Shown in pieces: positions 31,353 to 43,170 of a stretch of DNA of 64,000 nt. The translations under genes were made by a program, and so were the position numbers. Each line of letters starts with the position of its first letter. Within the stretch, counting starts at the first letter, position 1. The DNA comes from Drosophila miranda. Its lineage: Eukaryota; Arthropoda; Insecta; Diptera; Drosophilidae. The stretch lies in the NCBI RefSeq assembly GCF_003369915.1, contig NW_022881614.1, forward strand, positions 7,089,001 through 7,153,000, read 5' to 3'. The notes beneath the pieces were generated by a model that saw only the letters and a list, made by a program, of their open reading frames with translations, was not told where the DNA came from and ran no database searches.

Positions 31353-32776
31353 ATGACTGTCAAGTGCGCCCAGGTGGTGGGCCTGCTGGCCCTGCTGCCC
31401 CTGCTGCTGGACCTGGCCCACGCCTTTGACCACACACTAAAGCTGGACTATCCGGGTCCCTACTGCGGCGTGCGCAATACTTGCTGCAAGGATCGGGCCG
31501 ACGGCTGCTCGCTGCCCATCTCGAGTAAGTGGCTCATCTGATCCCTTCCCTTCCATCTCCTAGCCATCCAGCTGAATGTTCCCCTTTTCACAGCCACCCT
31601 GTGCTACTGTGATGAGTTCTGCGACCGGGACGACGCCGTTGACTGCTGCCCTGACTACCGCTCCTTCTGCTTTGGCGAGGCGGATCCCTTGGTCACCTGC
31701 CTGCACAACGGCGCCTATTTCAGCAAATACAACAGCACGTGGGACAACTGCAACGAGTGCCGTTGCCTTGACGGCGGTCGGGTGCACTGCGACCAGGAGC
31801 TCTGCCTGACCGACGAGTCGATCATCCACAGCATTAACACGATCTACCACCTGGGCTGGTCCGCCCGCAAGTACGACGAGTGGTGGGGCCACAAGTACAG
31901 CGAGGGTCTGCGCCTGCGCCTGGGCACCAAGGAGCCCACATACCGCGTCAAGGCCATGAGCAGGCTGACCAATCCCACCGCGGGCCTGCCCGCCGCTTTC
32001 AATGCAGTGGAAAAGTGGTCCAGCTACATCTCGGAGGTACCCGACCAGGGCTGGTGCGGCTCCTCGTGGGTTCTGTCCACCACCTCGGTGGCCAGCGATC
32101 GCTTCGCCATTCAAAGTAAGGGCAAGGAAGCTGTCCAACTGTCGGCACAGAACATCATCTCCTGCACGTGCCGTCAGCAAGGCTGCGAGGGCGGTCACCT
32201 GGACGCCGCCTGGCGCTATCTGCACAAGAAAGGAGTCGTTGACGAGAGCTGCTATCCGTACACCCAGCACCGCGACACCTGCAAGATCCGCCACAACAGT
32301 CGCTCTCTAAAGGCCAACGGCTGCCGGCCCTCGTCTAACGTGGATCGGGACAGCTTCTACACGGTGTGCTCCGCCTACACCCTGAACAAAGAGTCTGACA
32401 TCATGGCGGAGATCTACCACTCTGGCCCCGTACAGGCCACCATGCGCGTGTACAGGGACTTCTTCTCATACTCGAGCGGAGTCTATCGCCAGACGGCGGC
32501 CAACCGAGGCGCTCCCACCGGATTCCACTCGGTCAAGCTGGTCGGTTGGGGTGAGGAGCACAACGGCGACAAGTATTGGGTGAGTGTCCATCTACACAGC
32601 TTCTTTACGACTGACTTAATTTCGTTGACCAGATCGCTGCCAACTCCTGGGGTCCCTGGTGGGGGGAGCGGGGATACTTCCGTATCCTGCGCGGCTCGAA
32701 CGAGTGCGGCATCGAGGACTACGTGTTGGCCTCCTGGCCTTACGTCTACAACTACTACAACGTGAAGTCGGCATAG
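31353..32776 (+). CDS. Swim: Swim/TINAG-like secreted protein, copy B (open)
   Basis: Exons are 31353-31524, 31594-32579 and 32633-32776, again 433 residues, with the same signal peptide, Cys-rich N-terminus and inactive C1-peptidase domain (GWCGSSW). Intron 2 is 12 bases shorter than in copy A but keeps GTGAGT and ACCAG. Relative to copy A it has Trp for Arg (LGWSARK), Asp for His (ASDRFAIQ, the usual residue in this family, so copy A carries the change), Cys for Gly (TVCSAYT) and Arg for Gln (GERGYF). An LTR copy (30902-31223) stands 130 bases upstream. AATAAA is at 33329. It is open throughout, in a region where nearby host genes are dead. Whether it is transcribed depends on the LTR or on a cryptic promoter. 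Confidence 0.9.
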
Positions 32777-33871
32777 ACGCCACCTCCGGAGTCCGGACTG
32801 GACCCTCTGGTCGAGCACGCACACATGTACCCCGAGTAATCTCGAGCTATGCAGAAACGAAAACAAATTTATCTCATGCTTCAAAAATTTCCCATTGCTA
32901 TGGCACCCAAAGTGAATTAGGCGCTTCTGTATTTGTAAAGTTTATGCTAGAACCTAGTTACTAAAATGATTAGCTTTAAGATGCGCGAACGCACAAGTTA
33001 ACTGCCCAGCCACCGCCCAAGACCTAGCCCCAGCCCTAACCACTTGTTCCCTCACCCACTAAACAGGACTCGAAGATAGGTAAGGGGCATCCATATGCAA
33101 CACGAAACTGCCACATTAACCAGTCAACACCACCGCTCCATCCCCTGATACTGCCACAACAACAAGAACGTACCCCTGCCCCAAAGCAGCGCATGTGATT
33201 GACGGACGAATTGCATCAGCGAGAGAGAGTCTGTAGAATTCGAGCACGCCCATCATGTATTGTAAATGGAAACTAAGTTAACTGATCGAGGACCCGATGG
33301 AACATGTTCGTTCAGCTTATATATTTTTAATAAACGAATTACTTTACATGTTTACCGCCGCGGAGTTTTGATTCCATCTCGACGATTTCACATCTGCACA
33401 GATCCACAAATCTACACTCCCGCCGAGAACATTTTGATCTTATCTTTATTTTGTAATACATATTTATACGTATCATGGACCAATTCGGTCATCGTATGTG
33501 TCTTGTATAACCTTTTCACTTTCTTTCTGCTTTGTTTAACAATATTTTCACATTTTTGTTCGGGGTTGAATAGAATAGAACAAAAATCTCTGGGGGGTTA
33601 TTTACTAATGCTAACGCACTGAATAAATCGGGAGAATAATCAAGAATGTTTTCACTTTGCACATACGATTAAAACAGAAATTAAATTGACTCAAACAAAA
33701 GTCGAAGGCCCACAACTTTCCTAGCCATGGAATAATTCAATTAATTTCTCACACTTTCAATTTGGATACGCTTCCGGAGATAGTATTCTATTTGCATCTG
33801 GTACAAAAAAAGGCCTGCTCGAACGCTCTTCTGCTTGCTCCCTGCTCCTTGATGCATGCGGGTCGGGTGGG

Positions 33872-36652
33872 CTAGTTTAGGGTGATGCCTGCGAAGGAGA
33901 CCTCGAGAGCAGCATCGCTGGACTCCATGCGACTGCGCACGTGCGCCAGCGTGTTCTTGTAGTGGCTCTCGATCTGCTTGGTTTCCTCGCTGGGCTCCAG
34001 GTTGGGCAGCTCCTCATTCACCTTTGCAATTTACTGCAAGGAAACATTTACATTAGACCCCTGGGGTTTTGCTTTTCCGAGTGCGCACTAATCACCTGAT
34101 TCAGCATGGCTACGGTGATGAGTGAATTGCCGCGCTCAAAGTAGAAGAGATAGTGATTCAGCAGTTCTACATACAGCTGCACCTGCACTCCCGTGTCCAG
34201 GCACTGCGAGGCAATGCGAGCGCCCTTCTTCAGGCAGTCCAGAGTGCGCTTCTCGTCCCGCATCTCCTCGCCGTTTTGCTTACCGATGCAACATGACAGT
34301 TTAGCTATAATACCAACTAAAGGGACATCAAAAAGTATCATACTTTCCGCTCCAGAAGAGTGCTGCACAGGCCACCACACCGCGGCACTGATCCGGCTTT
34401 TTCAGCAGCTTGGACGCCGCCAGAGCACAATTCGTACGGAGGGGTTCGGCGTTCTCCTCACCGAAGCAGGACATCTGCTCGAACGTGGACATGATGAGTG
34501 TTATGGCAGCCAGCTGAGCCTTCGAATCGGATATTTCATCTTCGTAGAGGGAGAATGCCTGCGTCATGAACTCGTAGGCTACAGTCTCGTGGTTCGTGTA
34601 GCGGATCTCTCCAATGACCAGAGCCCCTTGCAGAGAGCCAGAGCGCCAGATCGGCCAGATCGGCCTTGGCCAGGGCGCTGATTGTGCTGAGGCAGTACTG
34701 CACGATCTTCTGGCACTTTTTGTCCCAGTTCTCATCCTGTTCGGCGATCGCCTTGTATTTGAAGGCCAGCTGGTAGGCAGCAAATACGAGCGGAGGCAGA
34801 ACATGCTTCAGCCGCTGGCCGCCCCCATTCCCCAGATGCTTTCGAGCTGTTTGCAGCATTTTGTATTGCATGTCCGGCTCATCAGAGCGCATCAGGTGAA
34901 TGAAGCTGAAGCAAGAACGGACCATTAATTAAAGGTGAAATTACAACGCATAGCGAGATCTACTTTCCGCGCTACGACTCCTTGCTTTTCCGCAAACTCT
35001 TCGGCATCTGTGCTGCTGGCTCCAGCTACCGCCAAAATGTCCTTATGCGCATCATCATCTTTGAACAGCGGCGTGATAATGGTCAAGAGGCTGTCCGCCT
35101 GATCGGCCGTCGGCACCTGAGTCTCGTTCTCTAGAATGTTCATTACCAGATACGGCGCCAGCGATTTGCGTGAAGTGTAGTCGAACTTTTCGAGCAGTGG
35201 ACAAAAGTTGTGCAACTGGATGATGGTCAGGGCATTATTGTAGAAGTCAATGCAGAGGCGTAGCAGGCGAGACAGTTCCTGGTTCACGGACAAAAGGTGC
35301 GAAATGCTGCAAAAGTGTACAAGTTTAGTTCAGGGTCTTTACATTTCTTATCAGCTCGAGGATCCCTTACTTGTTCATGTTCATTCGTTGCAGTATTTGT
35401 GCGGTTGTGCCCAGCACCTTGTCCACGTAGTCGATGCGATCCAGATACACTTTCTGGGCCAAACTCAGCAGAGCCACCTGCAGCGAAATGGTGTCCTCCA
35501 GTGGCATGTCATGGCGCATCTGCACAATGTTGGCCACCTGAATGCTAAAGACCTCAAAGAGTTCCACTTCAGCGGGAATGATGGCATCGATGCCATTGCC
35601 GCTGGTCTACAGCATAATAAATGTTAGTAAATGATAGATTTTGGGGCATAGCATCGATATAGGATATTACCTTGCCACTCCTCTGGTTGTAGGCAATGTA
35701 GACGCTCAATCAACGATATAATAATATTCTTTACGTTCACACCCGTTTCCAGCTGGGCGCAGGACTTTAGAAATGGGTCCAGTGTCTGCAGATGGAACTC
35801 ATCGGGAAACACTTGGATGATGCACTCCATGAGATACTCCTGGGCAATGGCATCCCGACAGCTAACAACCTGCTCCAAGATTCCGGGTAGAACGAGCCGC
35901 TGGTACGTCTCCAGGGTGGCCGACTCCAGCTGCGAGAGGCGCACTAGGTTTGTGCCCACCAGTATTTTGAGCTCCTCGCGCTCTTTCTCCCGCCTAGTCT
36001 TCTCGCTGGAGTGTCCCTGGTGCTGCATGCGCACCCACAGCTTGTTCATCTCTGCAAAGTTTGTCAGCACAAAGTCAATGGCATCGTAGACATTGACCTC
36101 GTGCTCGTTTTCTGCGACCATCACATCGGGCAGAATGTTGCGGGTGCACTGCAGCAAATAGTTGCGAAGGAAAATCCCCCTCAAGGGATGCTGCACTCCG
36201 CGACACATCTCCACCAGATCCTTGAGTATGCTGCGCTTGAGCGTCGAGTCGTTTTTTGCCCACAATGCCCACTGTGATCAGCAAATACAGTCGGGGCACT
36301 ATGGTGTGCGAGTACTGCACCAGCTCGTACAGATCCGTCTTTTTGTCGCTCTTTTCGCTCAGGTACAATTCCAGATGGTTCAGCTCATTGGTGACGGCCA
36401 TGTCTGGGAAGGAAACAAGCATTACAATAAAGAAACTTTCATACGTCATGATATTGAGTACTCACATAGCTCGTAATAGCTTTTCGGGGACAGCAGGGAG
36501 GTGCGTAGCTCACTCAGCATGGTGCTCGCACACTTGAGCGAATCCAGCATGCGCTCCTTGTCCAGGAAGTGGTTCATCTGGAAGGCCTGCTTGCGGGCTG
36601 CCCCGACGGCCTCGGGGAGCAGCTTCTCCTGGTCATCCAAACCATTGGGCAT
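33872..36652 (-). pseudogene. Vps35: Vps35 retromer core subunit, multiply broken
   Basis: Vps35 is the scaffold of the retromer cargo complex on endosomes (about 800 residues). Exons on the minus strand: 36652-36466 ([17 protein letters not shown]), 36403-35671, 35606-35371, 35306-34968, 34905-34344, about 34282-34096, and 34033-33872. The family signature [20 protein letters not shown] is present in exon 2. Lesions: frameshift at about 36258 (after LLITVGIV); frameshift at about 35708; splice donor after GTAGCGCG reads GAAAGTA instead of GTAAGTA (34967-34961); frameshift at about 34638 (after KADLADLAL); doubtful acceptor before QNGEEMRDEK; and TAA as first codon of the last exon (34033-34031), where the duplicate has TTA. 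A 5' UTR intron acceptor (CGTTTCAG) precedes the ATG. The 3' part (to 34248) is duplicated at 30473-30814. Confidence 0.92.
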
Positions 36653-37275
36653 GGTCTGAAACGAGACATAGAAGGTGCAGTCGGTGCTATTAGTCCCTGG
36701 GGTTTGCCTCGCTCTTGATTTGGTAACGTGCAAATACATGAAGGCGGGTTACAATGAGATCGAGAACACACAAATGCTTTAACAGTACACAGCTTGAGAT
36801 AAGCCTTCTTTATAAAACATATCTACGGAAGTTTGGGCAGAGCGGAGTCAGGCCAGAGGACTCAATGAATCGATGATAAGACAGACTCAGCCACACATAA
36901 ACATTAAGCAGACTTTTTTGAATGAACATGACACATTGAAGTGGTTTGAAAGAGTAACGTATAAAAAAAGGTATAAATACTGGTATCCACAAAAGGGAAC
37001 ATTTAGAAAAGTACCAAGAAGGGATATTGGTCTCCCTATGTTACTCAACTTTGCCTCAATTCAATTCAAAAGTTAAACGAAGGAGAGGGGTTTTTTTCTG
37101 TTTTTTGGGTTGAAACTTGTAAAATAAATACGGCGTCAATTCGAAAATGGAGGATTCTCAATTTTAACGCTGTACTGGGGGTCTCAGACTGTGCAGATCT
37201 AGCCTCGGTCTCTTGGAAGGAAAACTGTTGGCGAAGACAGACGTGCTATTTTTGTCCAGTCCAAGTATAAAGAAA
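36653..37275. other. Vps35 5' region and spacer, no further gene seen
   Basis: The first bases are 5' UTR intron of Vps35 (minus strand). Beyond about 36760 no coding similarity was recognised. The right end abuts an ISY copy. Confidence 0.5.
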
Positions 37276-38354
37276 ACGAGGGGGAACGTTGTGATTTGCT
37301 GCGGACACCGCAACTCTACAGTTATACCCGATACTTAGTCAGTATGGCTCTCCTCCGGCAGACGCCGCTAATATTAAACGACACGACAAAGAGTGCGTGC
37401 GAGAGAGACAGAAAATCCGTCTGAGCGTGACGTCGGGCGCTGCGTAGCCAGTGCAAATTGATTTGTTCCTTTTGGGTATACAAATGTTCCGATCTGATCC
37501 AGATTCAGCAGTCTGATAGATATGGTCATTATCTATGATTCTGCGTTTTTAGTTTTCTCGAATCTGCAATATTGTGGATGCAACAGATTTTCGTCCTTTG
37601 TGGGGGCGGAAATGGGTGGGGCGAAATTCTGAGATACACGTTTTATAGTGAGATCTAACAGAAGTGCGGATACCAAATTTGGTTACTCTAGCCTTAATAG
37701 TCTCTGAGATTTGTGGATGCCCCAGATTTTCGTCCTTTGCGGGGGCGGAAGGGGGTGTGGCGAAATTTGGACACGAAACGGTCAAGGTCCGATATCACAG
37801 GAGTGTGGATACCAAATTTGGTTGCTCTGGCTCTTATAGGTTCTGAGATCCTTGAACTCATATTTTGCAATTGGCAAAGCCGACCATGAAACCTGTGTGT
37901 TAGAGAGAGACAGAGCGAGAAAGAATGAAATGGTTTTCTTCATTCTGGCTATAATAATTATACGACCTGGTTGAGATTTTACACTCTAGAACATATAGTC
38001 ATCCTCTACGATTCTGCGTTTTTGGCTTTATCGTATCTTTAAAAATGTGGATGCCACAGATTTTCGTCCTTTGTGGGGGCGGAAGTGGGCGGGGCGAAGT
38101 TTTGAAATATTTTTGTAGCAGTGACATATCACAGAAGTCTGGATACAAAACATCGTTGCTCTAGCTCTTATAGTCTTTGAGCACTAGGCGCTGAAGGGGA
38201 CGGACAGACGGACAGACGGACGGACGGACAGACGGACAGACAGACATGGCTCAATCGACTCGGCTATTGATGCTGATTCCTTCTGGACGTTACACACATC
38301 CACTTTTACCACAAATCTAATATACCCCAATACTCATTTTGAGTATCGGGTATA
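37276..38354 (+). repeat. ISY/DINE-1-type element, near full length (1079 bp)
   Basis: It starts CGAGGGGGAACGTTGTGA and ends TTTTGAGTATCGGGTATA. In order it has the GCTGCGGACACCGCAACTC stem, TATACCCGATACTTAGTCAG, a GAGAGAGACAG run, three GGGGGCGGAA blocks (the repeated 'TTTTCGTCCTTTG.GGGGGCGG' units), a GGAC/AGAC tract (about 38198-38245) and a terminal TACTCATTTTGAGTA hairpin. It serves as the reference copy for this window. Confidence 0.85.
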
Positions 38355-38358
38355 AAAA

Positions 38359-39021
38359 CGAGGGGGAACGTTGTGAGTTGCTGCGGACACCGCAACTCTG
38401 TCCGTCTGTCCGTAGGCGGCTTTGCTTAGAGTAAAACATTAGCGCCTAGATCTCAGAGACTACAAAAGCTAGAGCAACCAAATTTGGTATCCACACTCCT
38501 GTGATATCGGACCTTGACCGTTTCGTGTCCAAATTTCGCCACACCCCTTCCGCCCCCGCAAAGGACGAAAATCTGGGGCATCCACAAATCTCAGAGACTA
38601 TTATGGCTAGAGTAACCAAATTTTGTATCCACACTTCTGTTAGATCTCACTATAAAACGTATATCTCAGAATTTCGCCCCACACCCTTCCGCCCCCACAA
38701 AGGACGAAAATCTGTTGCATCCACAATTTTGCACATTCGAGAAAACTAAAAACGCAGAATCATAGATAATGACCATATCTATCAAATTGCTGAATCAGGA
38801 TCAGATAGGATAATTTTTGTAGCCAAAAGCAAGAAATCAATTTGCAGTGGCTACGCAGCGCCCGACGTCACGCTCAGACTGATTTTCTGTCTCTCTCGCA
38901 CGCATTCTTTGTCGTGTCGTTTAATATTAGCGGCGTCTGCCGGAGGAGAGCCATATTGACTTAGTATCGGGTATAACTGTAGAGTTGCGATGTCCGCAGC
39001 AACTCACAACGTTCCCCCTCG
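38359..39021. repeat. ISY composite with inverted ends (foldback-like)
   Basis: It begins with about 40 bases of the ISY plus-strand start, jumps to TCTGTCCGTCTGTCCG at about 38398, and then runs through the ISY body in reverse to CAACGTTCCCCCTCG at 39021. Both ends are therefore the same ISY terminus in inverted orientation. It touches the 37276 copy on the left and interrupts a gypsy element on the right. Confidence 0.75.
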
Positions 39022-40380
39022 TTTTTTGCTATGGGTGTAGCCAGCCTGACACTTACAAGCCGTCGTGCCAAAAAGACAGAAAGCTTGTTGGATTAATGGA
39101 TACAGGGGCATCTATTAGTTGCATTGGTGGAGATTTGGCCAGCGAGCTGCTTGAAAGCCAATTTCAATTTAAGCCCATGGCATCCACAGTTCGGACAGCG
39201 GGTGGGCAGTCTCAGAGAGTGGTTGGGAAGCTTAAAGCGGAAGTGGGCTATAAAGGTGTTACCAGGTCTGTTACCCTATACATCGTTCCAACCCTAACGC
39301 AGCCTCTGTATCTGGGCATTAACTTTTGGACCGAATTTGGCCTATTGCCAGCCGATTTGTATCCACAAGGAAGTGCTAATGACACGGTGAACCATTGCGA
39401 TGAGGTGTGGAAGACAGAAAACCAACGTCCTTTATCGGAGGTGCAACGAGAACAACTGAATAGAACCATTCAGTGTCTTCCGTCTTTCGCGGATAATGGT
39501 TTAGGAAAAACCACGTTGTTGTCCCATGTAATAGATGTAGGTGAGGCAAAGCCCACAAAACAACGACACTATGCAGTGTCCCCAGCTATCGAGAATTTAA
39601 TGTATGAGGAGTTGGATCGCATGTTAGCGCTAGGGGTCATCGAAGAATCCAACAGTGCGTGGTCTTGTCCGGTAGTACTCGTCCGGAAGCCGGAGAAGGT
39701 TCGTCTTTGTATAGACAGCCGCAAGGTGAACGAGGTGACTCAGAAGGACGCGTATCCCATGCCGCTCATAGATGGGATCTTAAGCCGGTTACCAAAGGCA
39801 GAATACATAACTAGCCTCGACCTGAAAGATGCCTACTGGCAAATACCGCTAGAAGAAGGTTCTAGGGATAAAACAGCATTCACAGTGCCTGGACGGCCGC
39901 TTTACCAGTTCAAAGTTATGCCTTTTGGGCTTACCAATGCGCCGTCTACTATGTCCAAACTTATGGACCGCATTATTCCAGCCAATCTTCGAAACGAAGT
40001 GTTTATATACTTGAATGACCTGCTCATAGTGTCAGACACCTTTGAAAGGCATCTGAGTGTGTTAAAAGTATTAGCAGAGAAGCTGTCTGAAGCGGGGCTT
40101 ACAATTAATATACAGAAGAGCAAGTTCTGTGTGCCTGAGGTCCGCTATCTGGGGCATGTAGTGGCTCACGGTATTATAGGCATGGACTTGGACAAAATAG
40201 AGGCCATTAAGGAATATCCTGCTCCGAAGTCGGTGAAACTGTTGCGTCGATTCTTGGGTATGACGGGATGGTACCACAAATTTATAAAGAATTTTGCGGC
40301 TATTGCGGCGCCTCGGACGGACGCCCTGAAGCAGAAACGCCAGTTCATTTGGTCCGATGAAGCAGAAGCTGCATTCACAG
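39022..40380 (+). pseudogene. Ty3/gypsy element G1, protease-RT part (left half)
   Basis: Right of the ISY terminus a gag knuckle-like CYGCSQPDTYKPSC is followed by an aspartic protease (LVGLMDTGASISCIGGD) and a reverse transcriptase (VRLCIDSRKVNEVTQKD, SLDLKDAYWQIPLEE, VMPFGLTNAPSTMS). The catalytic YxDD reads YLNDL, so the first Asp is Asn. The thumb and connection follow (LRRFLGMTGWYHKFIKNF). The frame is open but is cut after EAAFTAL at 40380. The next codons are found at 61770, where RNase H resumes. It resembles the Osvaldo/Ulysses-type gypsy group. The 5' part and LTR are missing. Confidence 0.85.
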
Positions 40381-40384
40381 CTCT

Positions 40385-40423
40385 TGTAATAAGTGTGATA
40401 ATAATAGTAATAATGTGATAATA
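40385..40423 (-). repeat. 39-bp remnant of the mdg1-type 3' LTR
   Basis: TGTAATAAGTGTGATAA-type sequence matches the start of the LTR at 61292 with one mismatch. It is preceded by CTCT (40381-40384), the partner of CTCT at 61766-61769. It then stops at the LOA tail. Confidence 0.8.
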
Positions 40424-41505
40424 GGTTAGGTTAGGTAGAGACGGCCGCCAAGCTCGCTCGCCCAGCACACTTAGGCCGGTTTCGGCCCGTTGTGATACCG
40501 CTTGGGATCATTCCCTCCCTGCAGATGAGACTTCATGTCAACAGTTGTCCCATTCAGATGCCCTTATAAAGTTGACGATCTTTCTGGGACATAGCGTGGA
40601 CATCTCCGAGATGTCGTTCAGAAAGGCAGAGCCCAAGTGATGCAGTCTCCTTCTGCTGAGAGCTGGACAGGAACAGAACAGGTGTTCCACTGTTTCCTCC
40701 TCGTCCTCGTCTCTGCAGCTGCGGCAGAAATCAATGTATGGGGCACCCAGCCTGTTTGCGTGGGTGCCTACTAGCCAGTGTCCTGTGAGGGAACGTATGA
40801 CTGCGCTGCACCTTTCCCTGCCTAGTTTGCAGAGCTCTGAGGTGCGCTTCTTATCTATGGTCGGCCATGTTTGCCGAGCTGTGCGACAACGTGGCCCTAT
40901 TTGCCACTTGTTGTCTATCAGTCGCGTGTACTGCTCCTTTATGATGAGATTGCAGGTGGCCATAGGCATACAAATATCCTCCTTATCTTGGAGAAGGGGG
41001 GTTGTAGTGCCAGATCTGGCCAGCTCGTCCGCTATGCAGTTGCCCTCGATATCTCGGTGGCCCGGGACCCATATAAGGCTGATAGCAAATTGCTGAGCCA
41101 TCTCGTGAAGAGATCTTCGGCACTTCGCCACAGTAGCCTAGTTCGAGGAGATCGCGTTAAGTGATCTGATCGCAGCTTGGCTGTCGCTGTAGATGTTTAG
41201 ATTGGTTGCCGTGGTGGTAACCGTGTGAAGGCAGTACAGAGCCTCCCTGATTGCTATAACTTCCGCTTGGAAGACGCTACAGTGATCCGGAAGCCTGAAA
41301 GATTGCCTTATGTTAAGTTGTTCAGAGTAGATTCCTCCTCCAACCCTGCCGTCCAGTTTTGAGCCATCCGTGAAAATGCTTATGGTCCCATCTGGGCCAG
41401 GGAGTCCCTCGAGCCAATCGTCTCTATGAGGGATGATTATGCTGAATGGAGTCTCCGTGTGCTCCATTGGAACTTGATAGTCCGTTCTTGCTGGGACCAT
41501 GTTGT
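40424..41505 (-). mobile_element. 5'-truncated LOA-type LINE fragment (RNase H and C-terminus)
   Basis: On the minus strand it reads RNase H (FTDGSKLDGRVGGG, FQAEVIAIREALYCL, WVPGHRDIEGNCIADELA) and then the zinc motif CRSCRDEDEEETVEHLFCSC, ending SEWDNC. A frame break lies near 41135. The tail ACCTAACCTAACC at 40424 is the same type as in the LINE at 11521. It is about 70% similar by eye, so it belongs to the same family or a sister. The left end sits on an LTR remnant, the right end on ISY. Confidence 0.85.
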
Positions 41506-42171
41506 TATACCCGATACTCAAAATGAGTATTGGGGTATATTAGATTTGTGGTAAAAGTGGATGTGTGTAACGTCCAGAAGGAATCGTTTCCGACCCCATA
41601 AAGTATATATATTCTGGATCAGCATCAATAGCCGAGTCGATTGAGCCCTGTCTGTCTGTCTGTCTGTCCGTCTGTCCGTCTGTCCGTCCGTCCGTCTGTC
41701 CGTCCCCTTCAGCGCCTAGTGCTCAAAGACTATAAGAGCTAGAGCAACGATGTTTTGGATCCAGACTTCTGTGATATGTCACTGCTACAAAAATATTTCA
41801 AAACGAAAATCTGTGGCATCCACATTTTTAAAGATACGATAAAACCAAAAACGCAGAATCGTAGAAGATGACCATATCTTCTAGAGTGTAAAATCTCAAC
41901 CAGATCGTGTAATTATTATAGCCAGAATCAAGAAAACAATTTCATTCTTTCTCGCTCTGTCTCTCTCTAACACACAGGTTTCATGGTCGGTTTAGCCAAT
42001 TGCAAAATATGAGTTCAAGGATCTCAGAACCTATAAGAGCCAGAGCAACCAAATTTGGTATCCACACTCCTAATATATCGGACCGAGACAAGTTTGTTTC
42101 AAAATTTCGCCACACCCCCTTCCGCCCCCGCAAAGGACGAAAATCTGGGGATATTCAAAAATCTCAGAGAC
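41506..42171 (-). repeat. ISY element, truncated, inverted orientation
   Basis: It begins TATACCCGATACTCAAAATG (reverse of the ISY 3' end), runs through the GTCT/GTCC tract at 41650-41703, and stops inside the body at AATCTCAGAGAC, where a second copy starts. Confidence 0.8.
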
Positions 42172-43170
42172 TGATCAGCATCAATAGCCGAGTCGATTGA
42201 GCCCTGTCTGTCTGTCCGTCTGTCCGTCCGTCCGTCCGTCCGTCCGTCCCCTTCAGCGCCTAGTGCTCAAAGACTATAAGAGCTAGAGCAACGATGTTTT
42301 GGATCCAGACTTCTGTGATATGTCACTGCTACAAAAATATTTCAAAACTTCGCCCCGCCCACTTCCGCCCCCACAAAGGACGCAAATCTGTGGCATCAAC
42401 GTTATTAAAGATACGATAAAACCAAAAACGCAGAATCGGTGAGGATGACCATATCTTCTACAGTGCAAAATCTGAACAAGATCGTATAATGATTATAGCC
42501 AGAATCAAGAAAACAATTTCATTCTTTTTCGCTCTGTCTCTCTCTAACACACAGGTTTCATGGTCGGTTTTGTCAATTGCAAAATATGAGTTCAAGGATC
42601 TCAGAACCTATAAGAGCCAGAGCAACCAAATTTGGTATCCACACTCCTGTGATATCGGACCTTGACCGTTTCGTGTCCAAATTTCGCCACACCCCCTTCC
42701 GCCCCCGCAAAGGACGAAAATCTGGGGCATCCACAAATCTCAGAGACTATTAAGGCTAGAGTAACCAAATTTGGTATCCGCACTTCTGTTAGATCTCACT
42801 ATAAAACGTATATCTCAGAATTTCGCCCCACCCCCTTCCGCCCCCACAAAAGACGAAAATCTGTTGCATCCACAATATTGCACATTCGAGAAAACTAAAA
42901 ACGCAGAATCATAGATAATGACCATATCTATCAGATTGCTGAATCTGGATCAGATCGGATCATTTTTGTAGCCAAAAGCAAGAAGTCAATTTTCAGTGGC
43001 TACGCAGCGCCCGACGTCACGCTCAGACTGATTTTCTGTCTCTCTCGCACGCACTCTTTGTCGTGTGGTTCAATATTAGCGGCGTCTGCCGCAGGAGAGC
43101 CATACTGACTTAGTATCGGGTATAACTGTAGAGTTGCGGTGTCCGCAGCAACTCACAACGTTCCACCTCG
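42172..43170 (-). repeat. ISY element, nearly complete, inverted orientation
   Basis: It begins at TGATCAGCATCAATAGCCGA (its 3' terminal hairpin is missing) and runs to CAACGTTCCACCTCG. The GAGAGAGACAG run is in reverse complement near 43035. The right end is joined to mdg1-type pol sequence. Confidence 0.82.

Larger units (their letters stand above)
30815..34248. repeat. Tandem duplication unit 2 (3434 bp)
   Basis: Offset from unit 1 is about +3412/3413, dropping to +3400 after a 12-bp loss in Swim intron 2. A 35-bp difference in a Vps35 intron raises it again. Unit 2 continues uninterrupted into the rest of Vps35 and so represents the original right-hand border. Confidence 0.92.

Noticed and set aside
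38198-38245. Tandem GGAC/AGAC tracts in the ISY copies, considered as CRISPR-like or satellite arrays
   Set aside because: They have no spacers and always occur at the same place within ISY elements; they are the microsatellite part of that repeat.
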